DNA from: Lysobacteraceae bacterium SCN 69-320
GTDB taxonomy: Bacteria > Pseudomonadota > Gammaproteobacteria > Xanthomonadales > Rhodanobacteraceae
Assembly: GCA_001725155.1 (NCBI GenBank)
Contig: MEFP01000030.1
Coordinates: 434,001-498,000 of the forward strand
DNA length: 64,000 nt
Reading direction: 5' to 3'
In this document: positions 51,204-60,890 of the stretch, one piece after another
Numbering within the stretch: the stretch's first letter is position 1
Layout: the number at the start of each line of letters is the position of its first letter
Notes under the pieces: model-generated
What the model was told of the DNA's origin: nothing
What the model saw: the letters and a program-made list of their open reading frames with translations, nothing else
Databases searched by the model: none
Translations under genes and position numbers: made by a program

Positions 51204-51578
51204 ATGCGCTTCATGCTGCTGATCTATACCGACGAGAACCTGCTGAATGCGCTACCGTCGGGCGAATTCGACCGCCTGATGCGCGACTGCCTGCAGCACG
51301 CCGACGAACTGCGCGCCGCGGGCAAGCTCATCGACTCGCAGCAGCTGGAGATCGCCGCCAGCGCGCGCTCGCTGCGCCAGCGCGGCGAACGCATCGCCGT
51401 CGTCGACGGCCCGTTCGCCGAAACCAAGGAACTGCTCGCCGGCTTCAACCTGATTGAAGCGGCCGACATGGACGAAGCGCTGCGCATCGCCGCGGAATTT
51501 CCGTGGACGCGCACCGGCAGCATCGAGGTGCGGCCCGTGCGCGACCTCGACAGCGTGCGCCGGCGCGTATCGGCCTGA
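51204..51578 (+). CDS. YCII-related (DGPF-domain) protein
   Basis: A 124-residue protein of the YCII/DGPF family. The motif DGPFAETKELLAGFNLIEAADMDEAL is diagnostic and MRFMLLIYTDENL the usual start. Members are small ferredoxin-like folds, often beside ECF41-type sigma factors; here no sigma gene is adjacent, so it appears alone. Function unknown beyond the fold. The ATG at 51204 is preceded by GGAG. Confidence 0.9.
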   Translation: MRFMLLIYTDENLLNALPSGEFDRLMRDCLQHADELRAAGKLIDSQQLEIAASARSLRQRGERIAVVDGPFAETKELLAGFNLIEAADMDEALRIAAEFPWTRTGSIEVRPVRDLDSVRRRVSA

Positions 51579-51617
51579 AGCGCGCAGCGGCGACGGCGGC
51601 AGCCGTCGCCTCGTGAT

Positions 51618-52508
51618 TCAGCCGGCGCGCGTGCGGCTGTAGGCGCGCCAGGCGTCCCAGCTGAACAGCGCGAGCCCGGCCCAGATCAGACCGAAGGTGA
51701 CCGCACGCGTGGCGCCGAAATGCTCGCCGTAGCAGGCGACCGCGAGCACGATGCCGATCGACGGGCTGAGGTACTGCAGAAAGCCGATCGTCGTATACGG
51801 CAGCCGCTGAGCGCCGGCGGCGAACAGCGCCAGCGGCACGGTCGTGACGATGCCGGCCGCGATCAGCAGCGCGTCCAGGCCCGCCGATACGTGGGCGAAC
51901 TGCGCGTTGCCCTGCGACCAGAGCCAGGCGAGATAACCCAGCGCGAGCGGCGTGACCAGCGCGGTCTCCACGCCGAGACCGTTCAGCGCATCGAGCGCGA
52001 CGCGTTTGCGCAACAGACCGTAGAAACCGAAGCTCAACGCGAGCACCAGCGAGATCCACGGCAGCCGGCCCAGTTCGACGACCTGATACGCCACGCCGAG
52101 CGTGGCCAGCGCGACCGCGGCGATCTGCAGCGGGCGCAGGCGCTCGCCGAGAAAGGCCACGGCCAGCAGCACGTTGATCAGCGGATTGATGTAGTAGCCC
52201 AGGCTCGCATCGAGCATGCGGCCGCTGTTGACCGCATAGACGAAGGTCAGCCAGTTGGCGCAGATCAGCAGCGAGGTCAGCGCGAGCGTCGCCAGCAGAC
52301 GCGGATTGTCGCGCAGGTGGCGCCAGCCGACGAAGCGCCGGCTCAGACCGAGCACCAGCGCCATCAGCACGCCGGACCAGAGTATGCGGTGGACGATGAT
52401 CTCCGCCGGCGGCACCTGCTGCACGAGCTTGAAATACGCCGGCGCGACGCCCCAGAGCACGAAGGCCGACAGAGCGTAGAACAGGCCGCGGCGATGATTC
52501 GGGTCCAA
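51618..52508 (-). CDS. rarD: RarD/EamA-family transporter
   Basis: A 296-residue membrane protein with ten hydrophobic segments and the RarD N-terminus GLFYALSAFVLWGVAPAYFKL...EIIVHRILWS. RarD is named for chloramphenicol sensitivity in pseudomonads, but its substrate is not settled. The gene begins with TTG at 52508; no ATG or GTG start gives the family N-terminus. Confidence 0.9.
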   Translation of the reverse strand: MDPNHRRGLFYALSAFVLWGVAPAYFKLVQQVPPAEIIVHRILWSGVLMALVLGLSRRFVGWRHLRDNPRLLATLALTSLLICANWLTFVYAVNSGRMLDASLGYYINPLINVLLAVAFLGERLRPLQIAAVALATLGVAYQVVELGRLPWISLVLALSFGFYGLLRKRVALDALNGLGVETALVTPLALGYLAWLWSQGNAQFAHVSAGLDALLIAAGIVTTVPLALFAAGAQRLPYTTIGFLQYLSPSIGIVLAVACYGEHFGATRAVTFGLIWAGLALFSWDAWRAYSRTRAG

Positions 52509-52603
52509 GCAGCTCTCGCGGGGGGCGGGCGGGCGCGCAGTCTAGCGAGCGCCGCCGCGGCGCGCGAAATGACCTTGGTCGCAGATGCGGTCGCGCCGGA
52601 GCG

Positions 52604-54034
52604 TCAGGTCGCCGGCCGCTGCGCGACCTTGGGTTCGGCGAGTTCGCCGCCGGGCCGCGCCTTGCCGGCCATTTCCTGGCCGGCATCGGCCGGCAGGCGC
52701 CACATCCACAGCACCGACAGCGCCGAGCACGCGCCGACGACGGCGAAGGCGACAGTGAAGTTTCCCGCGGCGGTTTCCGGCTGCCCGCTGAGCAGCGCCG
52801 CAGTCTGCAGCGCATAGCCGCCGATCGCCACGCCGATGCTCAGCGACAGCTGCTGCATCATGCCGGCCAGGCTGCTGGCCTGGCCCATCAGGGCCGGCTG
52901 CACTTCGGCATAGCTGATCGCGTTCAAGCTCGTGAACTGCAGCGAACGGAAACAGCCGGACACCAGCAGCACGGCCGACACGAACAGATGCGGCGTATCG
53001 GCGCGGAACAGGCCGAACGTGGCGAGCAGCGCCGAGGCGATCAGCGCATTGACCAGCAGCACGCGGCGGAAACCGTAGCGGCGCAGGATGGTCGCGGCCA
53101 GGGTCTTCATGAACATCGCGCCGGCGGCCGAGACGAAGGTGATCAGGCCCGACTGCAGCGGATTCAGGCCGAAGCCGAGCTGCAGCATCAGCGGCAGCAG
53201 GAACGGCGTCGCACCGACGCCGACGCGGAACAGCGAGCCGCCGATCACGCCGGCGCGGAACGTCGGCAGGCGGAACAGGCCGAGGTCGAGCAGCGGCTGC
53301 ACCTGCCGCCGCGCATGCCCGACATAGGCCCACAGAAGCGCGGCACCGACCGCGAGGCAGCCCAGTGCCAGCGGCAGCGGCACGAGGTGCTGGCCCACGG
53401 TCGAGAAGCCGAACAGCGCGAGCGCCAGACCCAGGCCCGACAGCGCGAAACCGACACCGTCCAGCGGTCCCGGCGGCTCGCGCAGGTTCGGCACGTAGCG
53501 CCAGGCCAGCGCGATGCCGAGCAGGCCCATCGGAATGTTGATCAGGAAGATCCAGCGCCAGTCGAACCAGGTCACGATCAGGCCGCCCAGCGGCGGCCCG
53601 AGCATGGGTCCGACCAGCGCCGGTATCGTGAGCCAGCTCAAGGCGACGACGAGCTCGCTCTTGGGCACCGTGCGCAGCAGCACGAGCCGGCCGACCGGCA
53701 CCATCAGCGCGCCGCCCATGCCCTGCACGAAGCGCGCGGCGATCAGGGTCGGCAGCGACACGCTGGCCGCGCAGCCGATCGAACCGAGCAGGAACACGCC
53801 GATCGCGAGCATGAAGGTGCTGCGCGCGCCGAAGCGGTCGGCGATCCAGCCGCTGACCGGAATGAACACGGCCAGCGCGACGAGGTAAGTGGTCAGCGCG
53901 AGTTTCAGCGCGATCGGCGAGGTATTGAATTCCGCCGCGATCGCCGGCAGCGCCGTGGCGATCGCGGTGGAGTCCATGTTCTCGATGAACAGGGCGGTGG
54001 CGACGATCAGCGGCAGCAGGCGTTCCTGCCTCAT
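52604..54034 (-). CDS. MFS drug:H+ antiporter of the DHA2 (EmrB/QacA) family
   Basis: A 476-residue transporter with about 14 hydrophobic segments. The DHA2 signature VATALFIENMDSTAIATALPAIAAEF marks helix 1, SGWIADRFGAR the 2-3 loop, and VGPMLGPPLGGLIVTWFDWRWIFLINIP the motif C region. It acts as a single-component inner-membrane pump or with an unlinked adaptor. A LysR gene lies upstream on the same strand 95 bp away and may control it. Start chosen at the ATG at 54034; upstream codons add a low-complexity leader. Confidence 0.93.
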   Translation of the reverse strand: MRQERLLPLIVATALFIENMDSTAIATALPAIAAEFNTSPIALKLALTTYLVALAVFIPVSGWIADRFGARSTFMLAIGVFLLGSIGCAASVSLPTLIAARFVQGMGGALMVPVGRLVLLRTVPKSELVVALSWLTIPALVGPMLGPPLGGLIVTWFDWRWIFLINIPMGLLGIALAWRYVPNLREPPGPLDGVGFALSGLGLALALFGFSTVGQHLVPLPLALGCLAVGAALLWAYVGHARRQVQPLLDLGLFRLPTFRAGVIGGSLFRVGVGATPFLLPLMLQLGFGLNPLQSGLITFVSAAGAMFMKTLAATILRRYGFRRVLLVNALIASALLATFGLFRADTPHLFVSAVLLVSGCFRSLQFTSLNAISYAEVQPALMGQASSLAGMMQQLSLSIGVAIGGYALQTAALLSGQPETAAGNFTVAFAVVGACSALSVLWMWRLPADAGQEMAGKARPGGELAEPKVAQRPAT

Positions 54035-54129
54035 GCGGCGCAGTCTGCTTCGGACGATTTCGGACGGCGCGGCATCGCGCGATTGTGCGGATTGCGCGCG
54101 CCAGAGCAAGTCATGGCGGGACCGGCGAC

Positions 54130-55002
54130 TCAGGCGACCGCGTCTCCCGCCAATCGCTTGACGAGAAATTCGACCATTGTGCGCAGCCTCGGCAGTCGCC
54201 GCAGATCGCGGTGATAACCGAGCCAGGTATCCCTCCCGGGCGGCTCGCTGCCGAGATCCACGCGCTCGAGCTCCGCGACACGATCGCCGAGCATCACCGG
54301 CAGCACCGCGAGACCGGCGCCGTGCGCGCACAGGCGCGCCTGCACGTCACGGCTGTTGCTGCGCGGCCCCGTACGCGCCTGCGGCAGCGTGCACGCGAGC
54401 CAGCTGTCGTCGGGCGTGCCGGCAAACCCGGCGTCCAGCGCGAGCAGGGTCGCGCCGGCACCGTCGCCGCGGCGCGGCGGCGGCAGTCCGCAGCGCTGAT
54501 AGACGGCGTAGCGGACGTGCATCAGCTTGCGCGATACCACGTCGGGCTCGACAAACTCGCGGATACGGAACGCGAGGTCGGCCTCGCGGCGCGACAGACT
54601 CAGAAAGCGCGCGTCGGTGATCAGTTCGATGCCGACCTGCGGATGCCGTGCGGCGAACTCGGCCAGCAGCGGGGCGAGCACATGGGTCCCGAACCAGTCC
54701 GACGAGGTCAGGCGCAGCGGGCCTTCGAGCTGCGTGGCACGGCCGGCAAGACTGCGCTGCAGAGCCAGCGCCTCGTGCTCGATGCGCTCGGCATGGTCGA
54801 ACACGGTCGCGCCTTCATCGGTCAGTACGAAACCGGTCGCGGTGCGCTGGAACAGGGCATGTCCCGCGGCCGTCTCCAGTGCGCGCAGGCGCCGGCCCAT
54901 CGTGGGCTGCGTCATGCCGACGCGCCGCGCCGCAGCGCCGAGAGTGCGCTCGCGCGCGATCGCGAGAAAGATGCGCAGGTCGCTCCAGTCCATCGCATTC
55001 AT
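54130..55002 (-). CDS. LysR-family transcriptional regulator
   Basis: A 290-residue regulator: winged helix about 1-65 (LRIFLAIARERTLGAAARRVGMTQPTMGRRLRALE) and an effector domain. I start at the ATG at 55002 (MNAMDWSDLRIFL), which has GGATG upstream; further starts at 54993 and 55041 are open. It is divergent from the CPBP protease and upstream of the MFS pump, so either could be its target. Note SGSM-type specificity residues are replaced by RTLG. Confidence 0.92.
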   Translation of the reverse strand: MNAMDWSDLRIFLAIARERTLGAAARRVGMTQPTMGRRLRALETAAGHALFQRTATGFVLTDEGATVFDHAERIEHEALALQRSLAGRATQLEGPLRLTSSDWFGTHVLAPLLAEFAARHPQVGIELITDARFLSLSRREADLAFRIREFVEPDVVSRKLMHVRYAVYQRCGLPPPRRGDGAGATLLALDAGFAGTPDDSWLACTLPQARTGPRSNSRDVQARLCAHGAGLAVLPVMLGDRVAELERVDLGSEPPGRDTWLGYHRDLRRLPRLRTMVEFLVKRLAGDAVA

Positions 55003-55145
55003 ACCGTCATCCAGCGCATGCCATGCATTTTCGTTTGGCAATCATGCCTAACTGCCGCTTTCCATGCATGGATGACTGATCTAGCGTTACGCCACGGTCG
55101 CGGGAAGCCGCCTGCGCACGCCCATCGCACGCTCTCGGAGTTTCC

Positions 55146-56006
55146 GTGGTCGACTTTCGCCCCACCCGACGCCTCATCGTCCGCCTGTCGCTGGCCGCGC
55201 TGTTCCTCGTCATTGCCGTGCAGGCCTACCGGCTCGCCCTGCTGCCGGCGCTGCTGGCCGTAGTCGAGCCCGGCGAAGCCGCCGCCGGCGTGCTGCGGCG
55301 TTTCGGCATTCTGGCGTTCGCCCTGGCGGGCTATGCCGGCTACGTCCGTGTCGTGGAACGACGTGCGGTGCGCGAGCTGTACGCGGCGCCCCGCGCGATG
55401 CTGATCGCGGCGGCGGCAGGCGCCCTGCTGATCTCACTCACGACGCTGCCGCTGTTCGCGCTGGATGCGTACCGGGTCAGCGAGTATCGCGGCCTGCAGG
55501 GCGGACTCGTCCGGGTGGCCAGCGTGATCCTGATCGCCGCGACGTTGGAGGAGCTCGTCTATCGCGGCATCCTGTTCCGCCTTGTCGAGGAAGCCTGGGG
55601 TACGGTGCCCGCATTGTGGCTGCAAGCCGTGATCTTCGGCATCGGACATCTGGAGAACGTGATCGACCAGGCCACTCCGCTCGAGCTGGCGGGAACGGTG
55701 CTGTCGTGCACGCTGCTGGGCGCATTCTGGGCGTTGCTGTTCGTCTGGACCCGCAACATCTGGGTCGTGGGCGTCAATCATGCGGCGTGGAATTTCGCCA
55801 TCGTCCTCAGCGGCGCGCCGCTGTCGGGCCTGGAGGAATGGCGCCGTATCGCACCCATCGCGAGCACCGTGCAGGGGCCGGACTGGCTCACGGGCGGCCT
55901 GTTCGGCCCGGAGGCGTCCGTCATCACGCTGACCGTGCTGAGCGCATGTCTGGCGACGCTGTGGCACCGGACGCACGAGCACCGACGGCGCGCACTCGCT
56001 GCCTGA
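55146..56006 (+). CDS. CPBP-family intramembrane glutamic endopeptidase
   Basis: A 286-residue membrane protein with about eight hydrophobic segments and the three conserved ABI/CPBP motifs: LEELVYRGILFR (catalytic Glu-Glu and Arg), FGIGH (His) and VNHAAWNF (His/Asn). The family includes the Rce1 CaaX protease and bacteriocin-immunity proteins; bacterial substrates are mostly unknown. GTG start at 55146. Confidence 0.9.
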   Translation: MVDFRPTRRLIVRLSLAALFLVIAVQAYRLALLPALLAVVEPGEAAAGVLRRFGILAFALAGYAGYVRVVERRAVRELYAAPRAMLIAAAAGALLISLTTLPLFALDAYRVSEYRGLQGGLVRVASVILIAATLEELVYRGILFRLVEEAWGTVPALWLQAVIFGIGHLENVIDQATPLELAGTVLSCTLLGAFWALLFVWTRNIWVVGVNHAAWNFAIVLSGAPLSGLEEWRRIAPIASTVQGPDWLTGGLFGPEASVITLTVLSACLATLWHRTHEHRRRALAA

Positions 56007-56019
56007 TCCCGCGAACGCG

Positions 56020-57198
56020 CTACTCGCCGAACCCGTCGGCGAAGATCGGATCCGGCAGCACGATCCGATAGAGCACCGCGTCGCCGACGCCGTAGGTGCC
56101 CATGTAGAGTTCGCCGGTCGCGCTCTGGCCGAAGCCCGTCGGCGGTTTCGGCGCGTGGCCGAGCACCGCGCTGGTCCAGTTCTGCTCGTCGCTGCTGTCT
56201 GCCGCGTACACCGTATTGCTGCAGAAATCGGCGTAGACGTAGCGGCCGCGCAGGTTGGCCAGCGCCGTGTTGCGCAGGCGCAGGCCCGCGATCACGGCGC
56301 AGCCGGTGTTGTGGTCGTACTCGATGACGGGCTGCCAGAGCCCGCTCGTGTCGCAGCCCGGATCGGGATAGCAGTGCGTGCCTTCCATGCGATTCCAGCC
56401 GAAGTTCACGCCGGCCGGCGTGCCCGCGGGCACGTGGTCGACTTCTTCCCAGAGCGACTGGCCGACGTCGCCGATCCAGAGATCGCCGTTGCCCGCGTCG
56501 AAGCTGAAGCGGTAGGGATTGCGCAGGCCCAATGCCCAGATCTCCGGCCGCGCGCCGCCGACCGCGAGAAACGGATTGTCGGCCGGAATGCCGTAGGGCT
56601 GGCCGACTGGAACATTGTTTACATCGATGCGAAGTATCTTTCCGTACAGTTCGGCCAGCGATTGCGGATCGTGCACCGGCGTGAACGGAGGCCCGCCGTC
56701 GCCGCAGCCAATGTAGAGATAGCCGTCGGGGCCGAAACGCACTTCGTTGCAGTTGTGCGTCGGATGAGGCTGCGGCAAGGTCAGAAGCTCGGTTTCCGAC
56801 GCCGGATCCGCGGCGAGCAGCGGCCCGGGCAGCAGGCGGAAGCGCGCAATGCGCGAGGACTGGTCGAGCCGGATGTAGTGCACGTAGACGTAAGGGCTGG
56901 CCGGAAACGCCGGCGGCAGCGCGAAGCCGGTCAGGCCCTGCTCGAAGCCTGTCGACAGGGTACGCGCGGTGATGTCGAGAAACGGCGCCGTGCGCAGGCT
57001 GCCGTTTTCGACGAGGCGTATGCGGCCGGACTGCTCGGCGACGAACAGCGTGTCGGCATAGAACGGCGTGGAACTGATCGCGGTCAGCCGGTCCAGGCCG
57101 GTCGCAACGGGTTGAAACTCGATGGAATCCGCCTGTGCCGCAGCGGCCGCGAAGCCGGCCACCCATGCGCAGGCCGCAGCGACGATGATCCTGTGCAC
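56020..57198 (-). CDS. Secreted PQQ-type soluble aldose sugar dehydrogenase-like protein
   Basis: A 392-residue exported six-bladed beta-propeller of the soluble glucose dehydrogenase/YliI (Asd) family. Landmarks are GLTGFALPPAFPASPYVYVHY, the His-containing THNCNEVRFGPDGYLYIGCGDGG, PEIWALGLRNPYRFSFD and GVNFGWNRMEG. The family oxidises aldoses with PQQ in the periplasm; PQQ synthesis genes are not in the window. I use the GTG at 57198, since GGGAGG lies just upstream and it yields a signal peptide (about 1-24). It ends DPIFADGFGE, the recurring tail motif of the secreted proteins here. Confidence 0.88.
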   Translation of the reverse strand: MHRIIVAAACAWVAGFAAAAAQADSIEFQPVATGLDRLTAISSTPFYADTLFVAEQSGRIRLVENGSLRTAPFLDITARTLSTGFEQGLTGFALPPAFPASPYVYVHYIRLDQSSRIARFRLLPGPLLAADPASETELLTLPQPHPTHNCNEVRFGPDGYLYIGCGDGGPPFTPVHDPQSLAELYGKILRIDVNNVPVGQPYGIPADNPFLAVGGARPEIWALGLRNPYRFSFDAGNGDLWIGDVGQSLWEEVDHVPAGTPAGVNFGWNRMEGTHCYPDPGCDTSGLWQPVIEYDHNTGCAVIAGLRLRNTALANLRGRYVYADFCSNTVYAADSSDEQNWTSAVLGHAPKPPTGFGQSATGELYMGTYGVGDAVLYRIVLPDPIFADGFGE

Positions 57199-57378
57199 CC
57201 GGCGTTTCCTCCCCCTTCTGGACGCCGGGGCGATGCTAACGCCGCAGGACGGCCAAGGAAACGCAGGTACGGGGCCAGCGTCGTGCCGAACGCCGGGTCG
57301 CCTGGCGCGATTGCCGGACCATTGCAGCGAGCCGCCGGCGCAAGAGCCGGCGCCCACACCTGTGCGGATCGGCGATGC

Positions 57379-58041
57379 TCAGCGCTGCGCCAGCGGATCG
57401 CGCAGCTTCAGGCGCGGCGGGTCGGTGCCGGCGACGGCGCGCGCCTCGCCGGCGCGGCACTCGGGCACGGGCTCGCCGACCGGATGCAGCGAGAAGCAGA
57501 ACGGAATCAGCACCCAGGACTCCACCGCGACGCCGGACACGACCTCGGTCTCGAAGCGCCAGTCCGCCAGCGACTTCATCGCGCTTTTCTGCAGCTTCTC
57601 GGGGGCCGTCGCCTGCTCGACCGAGATGTCGTGGCAGCGTCCGTCCGCGGTGACGCGGCAGCGCAGGACCACATTGCCCTGCATCTTCTTGGGACCCGGC
57701 ACGTATTGCGGCACCGAGACATAGCTCATCGCCACGCCCGCGCTGATAGCGGCGATCTCCAGCGACTGGCCATCGGCGCCGGCCTTCAGGTCGATCGTGA
57801 TCGTCGTCTGCGCCCTGGCCGGACGGCCGCCGGCCGTCGCCGGATCGAAACGCCAGGACTGCACGCGCTCGCGCAGGATCGCCTGCAGGCGCTCGCCGGT
57901 GCCCTCGCGAAAGTGCATGGACTGGATGACGCCCTGCTCGTCGACCTCGACGCGAACGAAGGCGCGCGCGGCGCCCGGCGCCGGATGCAGAATTCCTGCC
58001 GGCGCGACGGCCGCGGCAAGCCACAGCAGCAGATGACTCAT
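57379..58041 (-). CDS. Exported protein with TonB C-terminal-like repeats
   Basis: A 220-residue protein with signal peptide about 1-17. Two consecutive segments resemble the TonB C-terminal fold: FVRVEVDEQGVIQSMHFREG...SWRFDPA (about 28-66) and VVLRCRVTADGRCHDISVEQ...LADWRFETEV (about 122-165). The second carries the V-x-F/L-x(9)-D/G-G-x-(V/C) strand pattern most clearly. It lacks a membrane anchor and Pro-rich spacer, so it is not a standard energy transducer and is better viewed as a periplasmic TonB-like domain protein. GGGAGGGAAG precedes the ATG. It lies downstream of aceE but beyond a hairpin. Confidence 0.75.
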   Translation of the reverse strand: MSHLLLWLAAAVAPAGILHPAPGAARAFVRVEVDEQGVIQSMHFREGTGERLQAILRERVQSWRFDPATAGGRPARAQTTITIDLKAGADGQSLEIAAISAGVAMSYVSVPQYVPGPKKMQGNVVLRCRVTADGRCHDISVEQATAPEKLQKSAMKSLADWRFETEVVSGVAVESWVLIPFCFSLHPVGEPVPECRAGEARAVAGTDPPRLKLRDPLAQR

Positions 58042-58160
58042 CTTCCCTCCCCTGTCGCAGCGTCGGCGCTGCGTTCCTGTGACCGATGCGCTCTGCCGGA
58101 TGGCGACGGCGCGCCCGGTTGCTCGGGCCCGGAATCAACGGCAGCGGCGAAACCGGCGGC

Positions 58161-58194
58161 AGGTCGGCGGCACCGGTCCCGGCGCCGCCGACCT
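58161..58194 (-). terminator. Hairpin after aceE
   Basis: A perfect 11-bp stem AGGTCGGCGGC/GCCGCCGACCT with a 12-nt loop begins 9 bp beyond the aceE stop. No T-run follows on the minus strand, so it may act with Rho or protect the 3' end. Confidence 0.5.
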
Positions 58195-58202
58195 CCTCAC
58201 GA

Positions 58203-60890
58203 TCAGACCGTGACCGGATTCGCCTTGTCCGCGTCGATCTTCCATTCCTTGATCGCGCGCGCGACGTCCTTCGCGTGCATCTTGCCTTCGGCGGCCAAGG
58301 CGGCGATCGCGGCCTGCGCGATGTAGTAGCGGTCGACCTCGAAGAAGCGGCGCAGGTTGGCGCGCGTGTCGCTGCGGCCGAAGCCGTCGGTGCCGAGCAC
58401 CGTGTAGCGCATGCCCTCGGGCAGGAATGCGCGGATCGAGTCGGCGTGCTGGCGCACGTAGTCGGTCGCGGCGATGGCCGGACCGTTGCGGCCTTCCAGG
58501 CACTGCGTCACGTAGGCCTTGCGCGGCTTGTCTTCCGGATGCAGGCGGTTCCAGCGCTCGGCGTCGTGGCCGTCGCGGCGCAGCTCGGTGAAGCTCGGGC
58601 AGCTCCAGATGTCGCTGCTGACGCCGAAGTCCTTCTCCAGCAGCTCGGCCGCGGCGATGACTTCGCGCAGGATCGTGCCCGAGCCCAGCAGCTGCACGTG
58701 CGGCGCGTTCTTCTTCGGCTTGCCGCCGTCCTTGAACAAATACATGCCCTTGATGATGCCTTCCTCGGCGCCCGCGGGCAGGTCGGGATGGCTGTAGTTC
58801 TCGTTCATCACGGTGATGTAGTAGTACACGTCCTCCTGCTCGGTGAGCATGCGGCGCGTGCCGTCCTGCAGGATCACGGCGACTTCGTAGGAGAAGGTCG
58901 GATCGTAGGCCTTGCAGTTCGGAATCGAGCCGGCGAGCAGATGGCTGTGGCCGTCCTCGTGCTGCAGGCCTTCGCCGTTGAGCGTGGTGCGGCCGGCGGT
59001 GCCGCCGATCAGGAAGCCCCGCGCGCGCATGTCGCCGGCGGCCCAGCACAGGTCGCCGACGCGCTGCATGCCGAACATCGAGTAGAAGATGAAGACCGGC
59101 AGCATCGGCAGGTCGTTCGTGCTGTAGCTCGTCGCGGCGGCGATCCAGCTGCAGGTCGCACCGGCCTCGGTAATGCCTTCCTGCAGCACCTGGCCGGCCT
59201 GGTCTTCGCGGTAGTACAGCAGCTGGTCGGAATCCTGCGGCTTGTACTTCTGGCCGAACGGCGCATAGATGCCGATCTGGCGGAACATGCCTTCCATGCC
59301 GAACGTGCGCGCCTCGTCGGCGACGATCGGCACGATGCGCGGACCGATGGCCTTGTCGCGCAGCAGCAGGTTCAGGCCACGCACGAACGCCATGGTCGTG
59401 GAGATCTCGCGTTCGCCCGAGCCCTTGGTGATCTGCTCCAGCGCCGACAGCGCCGGCACCGGCAGCGAGGCGCTCTTCGTGCGGCGCTGCGGCAGCGAGC
59501 CGCCGAGCGCGGCGCGGCGCTCGAGCATGTACTGCACTTCGGGCGAATCCTTGCCCGGGTGGTAGAACGGCACCTCGGGCAGCTTGTCGTCGGCCACCGG
59601 AATGTTGAAGCGGTCGCGGAACGCGCGGATCGCGTCGTCGTCCATCTTCTTCTGCTGGTGCGTGATGTTCATCGACTCGCCGGCGCCGCCCATGCCGTAG
59701 CCCTTGACGGTCTTGGCCAGGATCACGGTCGGGCGGCCGTTCGCGTTGGTCATCGCCTCGGCATAGGCCGCGTAGACCTTGTGCGGATCGTGGCCGCCGC
59801 GGTTCAGGCGCCAGATGTCCTCGTCGGACAGGCTGGCGACCATTTCCTTGAGCTCGGCGTATTTGCCGAAGAAATGCTCGCGCGTGTATGCACCGCCGAA
59901 GGCCTTGCAGGCCTGGTACTCGCCGTCGACGGTTTCCATCATCAGCTTGCGCAGCAGACCCTTGGTGTCGCGCGCGAGCAGCGGATCCCAGTACGAGCCC
60001 CAGACCACCTTGATGACGTTCCAGCCGGCGCCGCGGAACACGCCTTCGAGTTCCTGGATGATCTTGCCGTTGCCGCGCACCGGACCGTCGAGGCGCTGCA
60101 GATTGCAGTTGATCACGAAGATCAGGTTGTCCAGTTTTTCACGCCCGGCCAGCGAGATCGCGCCCAGCGATTCGGGTTCGTCGGTTTCGCCGTCGCCCAT
60201 GAAGCACCAGACCTTGCGGTCGGTCTTGGGCATGAGGTCGCGATGCTCCAGATACTTCCAGAAGCGCGCCTGGTAGATCGCCATGATCGGCCCCAGGCCC
60301 ATCGACACGGTCGGCGTCTGCCAGAACTCCGGCATCAGCCACGGATGCGGATACGAGGACAGGCCGCCGCCGTCGACTTCCATGCGATAGCGGTCGAGCT
60401 GGGCTTCGCCGATGCGGCCTTCGAGGAACGCGCGCGCATAGATGCCCGGGCTGGAATGGCCCTGCACGTAGAGCAGGTCGCCCGGATGGCTCTCGCTCGG
60501 CGCGCGCCAGAAATGGTTGAAGCCGACGTCGTACAGGGTGGCCGAGGAAGCGAAGCTCGCGATGTGCCCTCCGAGTTCGCCGGGCTTGCGGTTCGCGCGC
60601 ACGACGGTGGCCAGCGCGTTCCAGCGGATCAGCGAACGGATGCGCCATTCCAGCGCCGCATTGCCCGGATTGCGCTGCTCGGCGTGCGGCGGAATCGTAT
60701 TGACGTATTCGGTGGTCGGCTGGAACGGCAGATGGCCGCCGGCGCGGCGCGTCGCATCGACCATGCGCTCGAGCAGGAAATGCGCGCGTTCGGGGCCGTC
60801 GGCGCCGATGACCGCATTGAGCGCGTCGATCCACTCCTGGGTTTCGGTCGGATCGAGGTCCTGGTTCAGAATGTCCTGCAGCATGTTCAT
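58203..60890 (-). CDS. aceE: Pyruvate dehydrogenase E1 component (homodimeric)
   Basis: An 895-residue thiamine-diphosphate enzyme decarboxylating pyruvate for acetyl-CoA synthesis. The ThDP/Mg motif is GDGETDEPES near 230-240, and the N-terminus DPTETQEWIDALNAVI with YVNTIPPHAEQ is typical of the E. coli-type homodimeric E1. The C-terminal LGTDGFGRSDTRANLRRFFEVD is intact. It is alone here: no aceF or lpd follows, the next gene being an unrelated TonB-like protein. The lipoyl partners must be encoded elsewhere. Confidence 0.98.
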   Translation of the reverse strand: MNMLQDILNQDLDPTETQEWIDALNAVIGADGPERAHFLLERMVDATRRAGGHLPFQPTTEYVNTIPPHAEQRNPGNAALEWRIRSLIRWNALATVVRANRKPGELGGHIASFASSATLYDVGFNHFWRAPSESHPGDLLYVQGHSSPGIYARAFLEGRIGEAQLDRYRMEVDGGGLSSYPHPWLMPEFWQTPTVSMGLGPIMAIYQARFWKYLEHRDLMPKTDRKVWCFMGDGETDEPESLGAISLAGREKLDNLIFVINCNLQRLDGPVRGNGKIIQELEGVFRGAGWNVIKVVWGSYWDPLLARDTKGLLRKLMMETVDGEYQACKAFGGAYTREHFFGKYAELKEMVASLSDEDIWRLNRGGHDPHKVYAAYAEAMTNANGRPTVILAKTVKGYGMGGAGESMNITHQQKKMDDDAIRAFRDRFNIPVADDKLPEVPFYHPGKDSPEVQYMLERRAALGGSLPQRRTKSASLPVPALSALEQITKGSGEREISTTMAFVRGLNLLLRDKAIGPRIVPIVADEARTFGMEGMFRQIGIYAPFGQKYKPQDSDQLLYYREDQAGQVLQEGITEAGATCSWIAAATSYSTNDLPMLPVFIFYSMFGMQRVGDLCWAAGDMRARGFLIGGTAGRTTLNGEGLQHEDGHSHLLAGSIPNCKAYDPTFSYEVAVILQDGTRRMLTEQEDVYYYITVMNENYSHPDLPAGAEEGIIKGMYLFKDGGKPKKNAPHVQLLGSGTILREVIAAAELLEKDFGVSSDIWSCPSFTELRRDGHDAERWNRLHPEDKPRKAYVTQCLEGRNGPAIAATDYVRQHADSIRAFLPEGMRYTVLGTDGFGRSDTRANLRRFFEVDRYYIAQAAIAALAAEGKMHAKDVARAIKEWKIDADKANPVTV

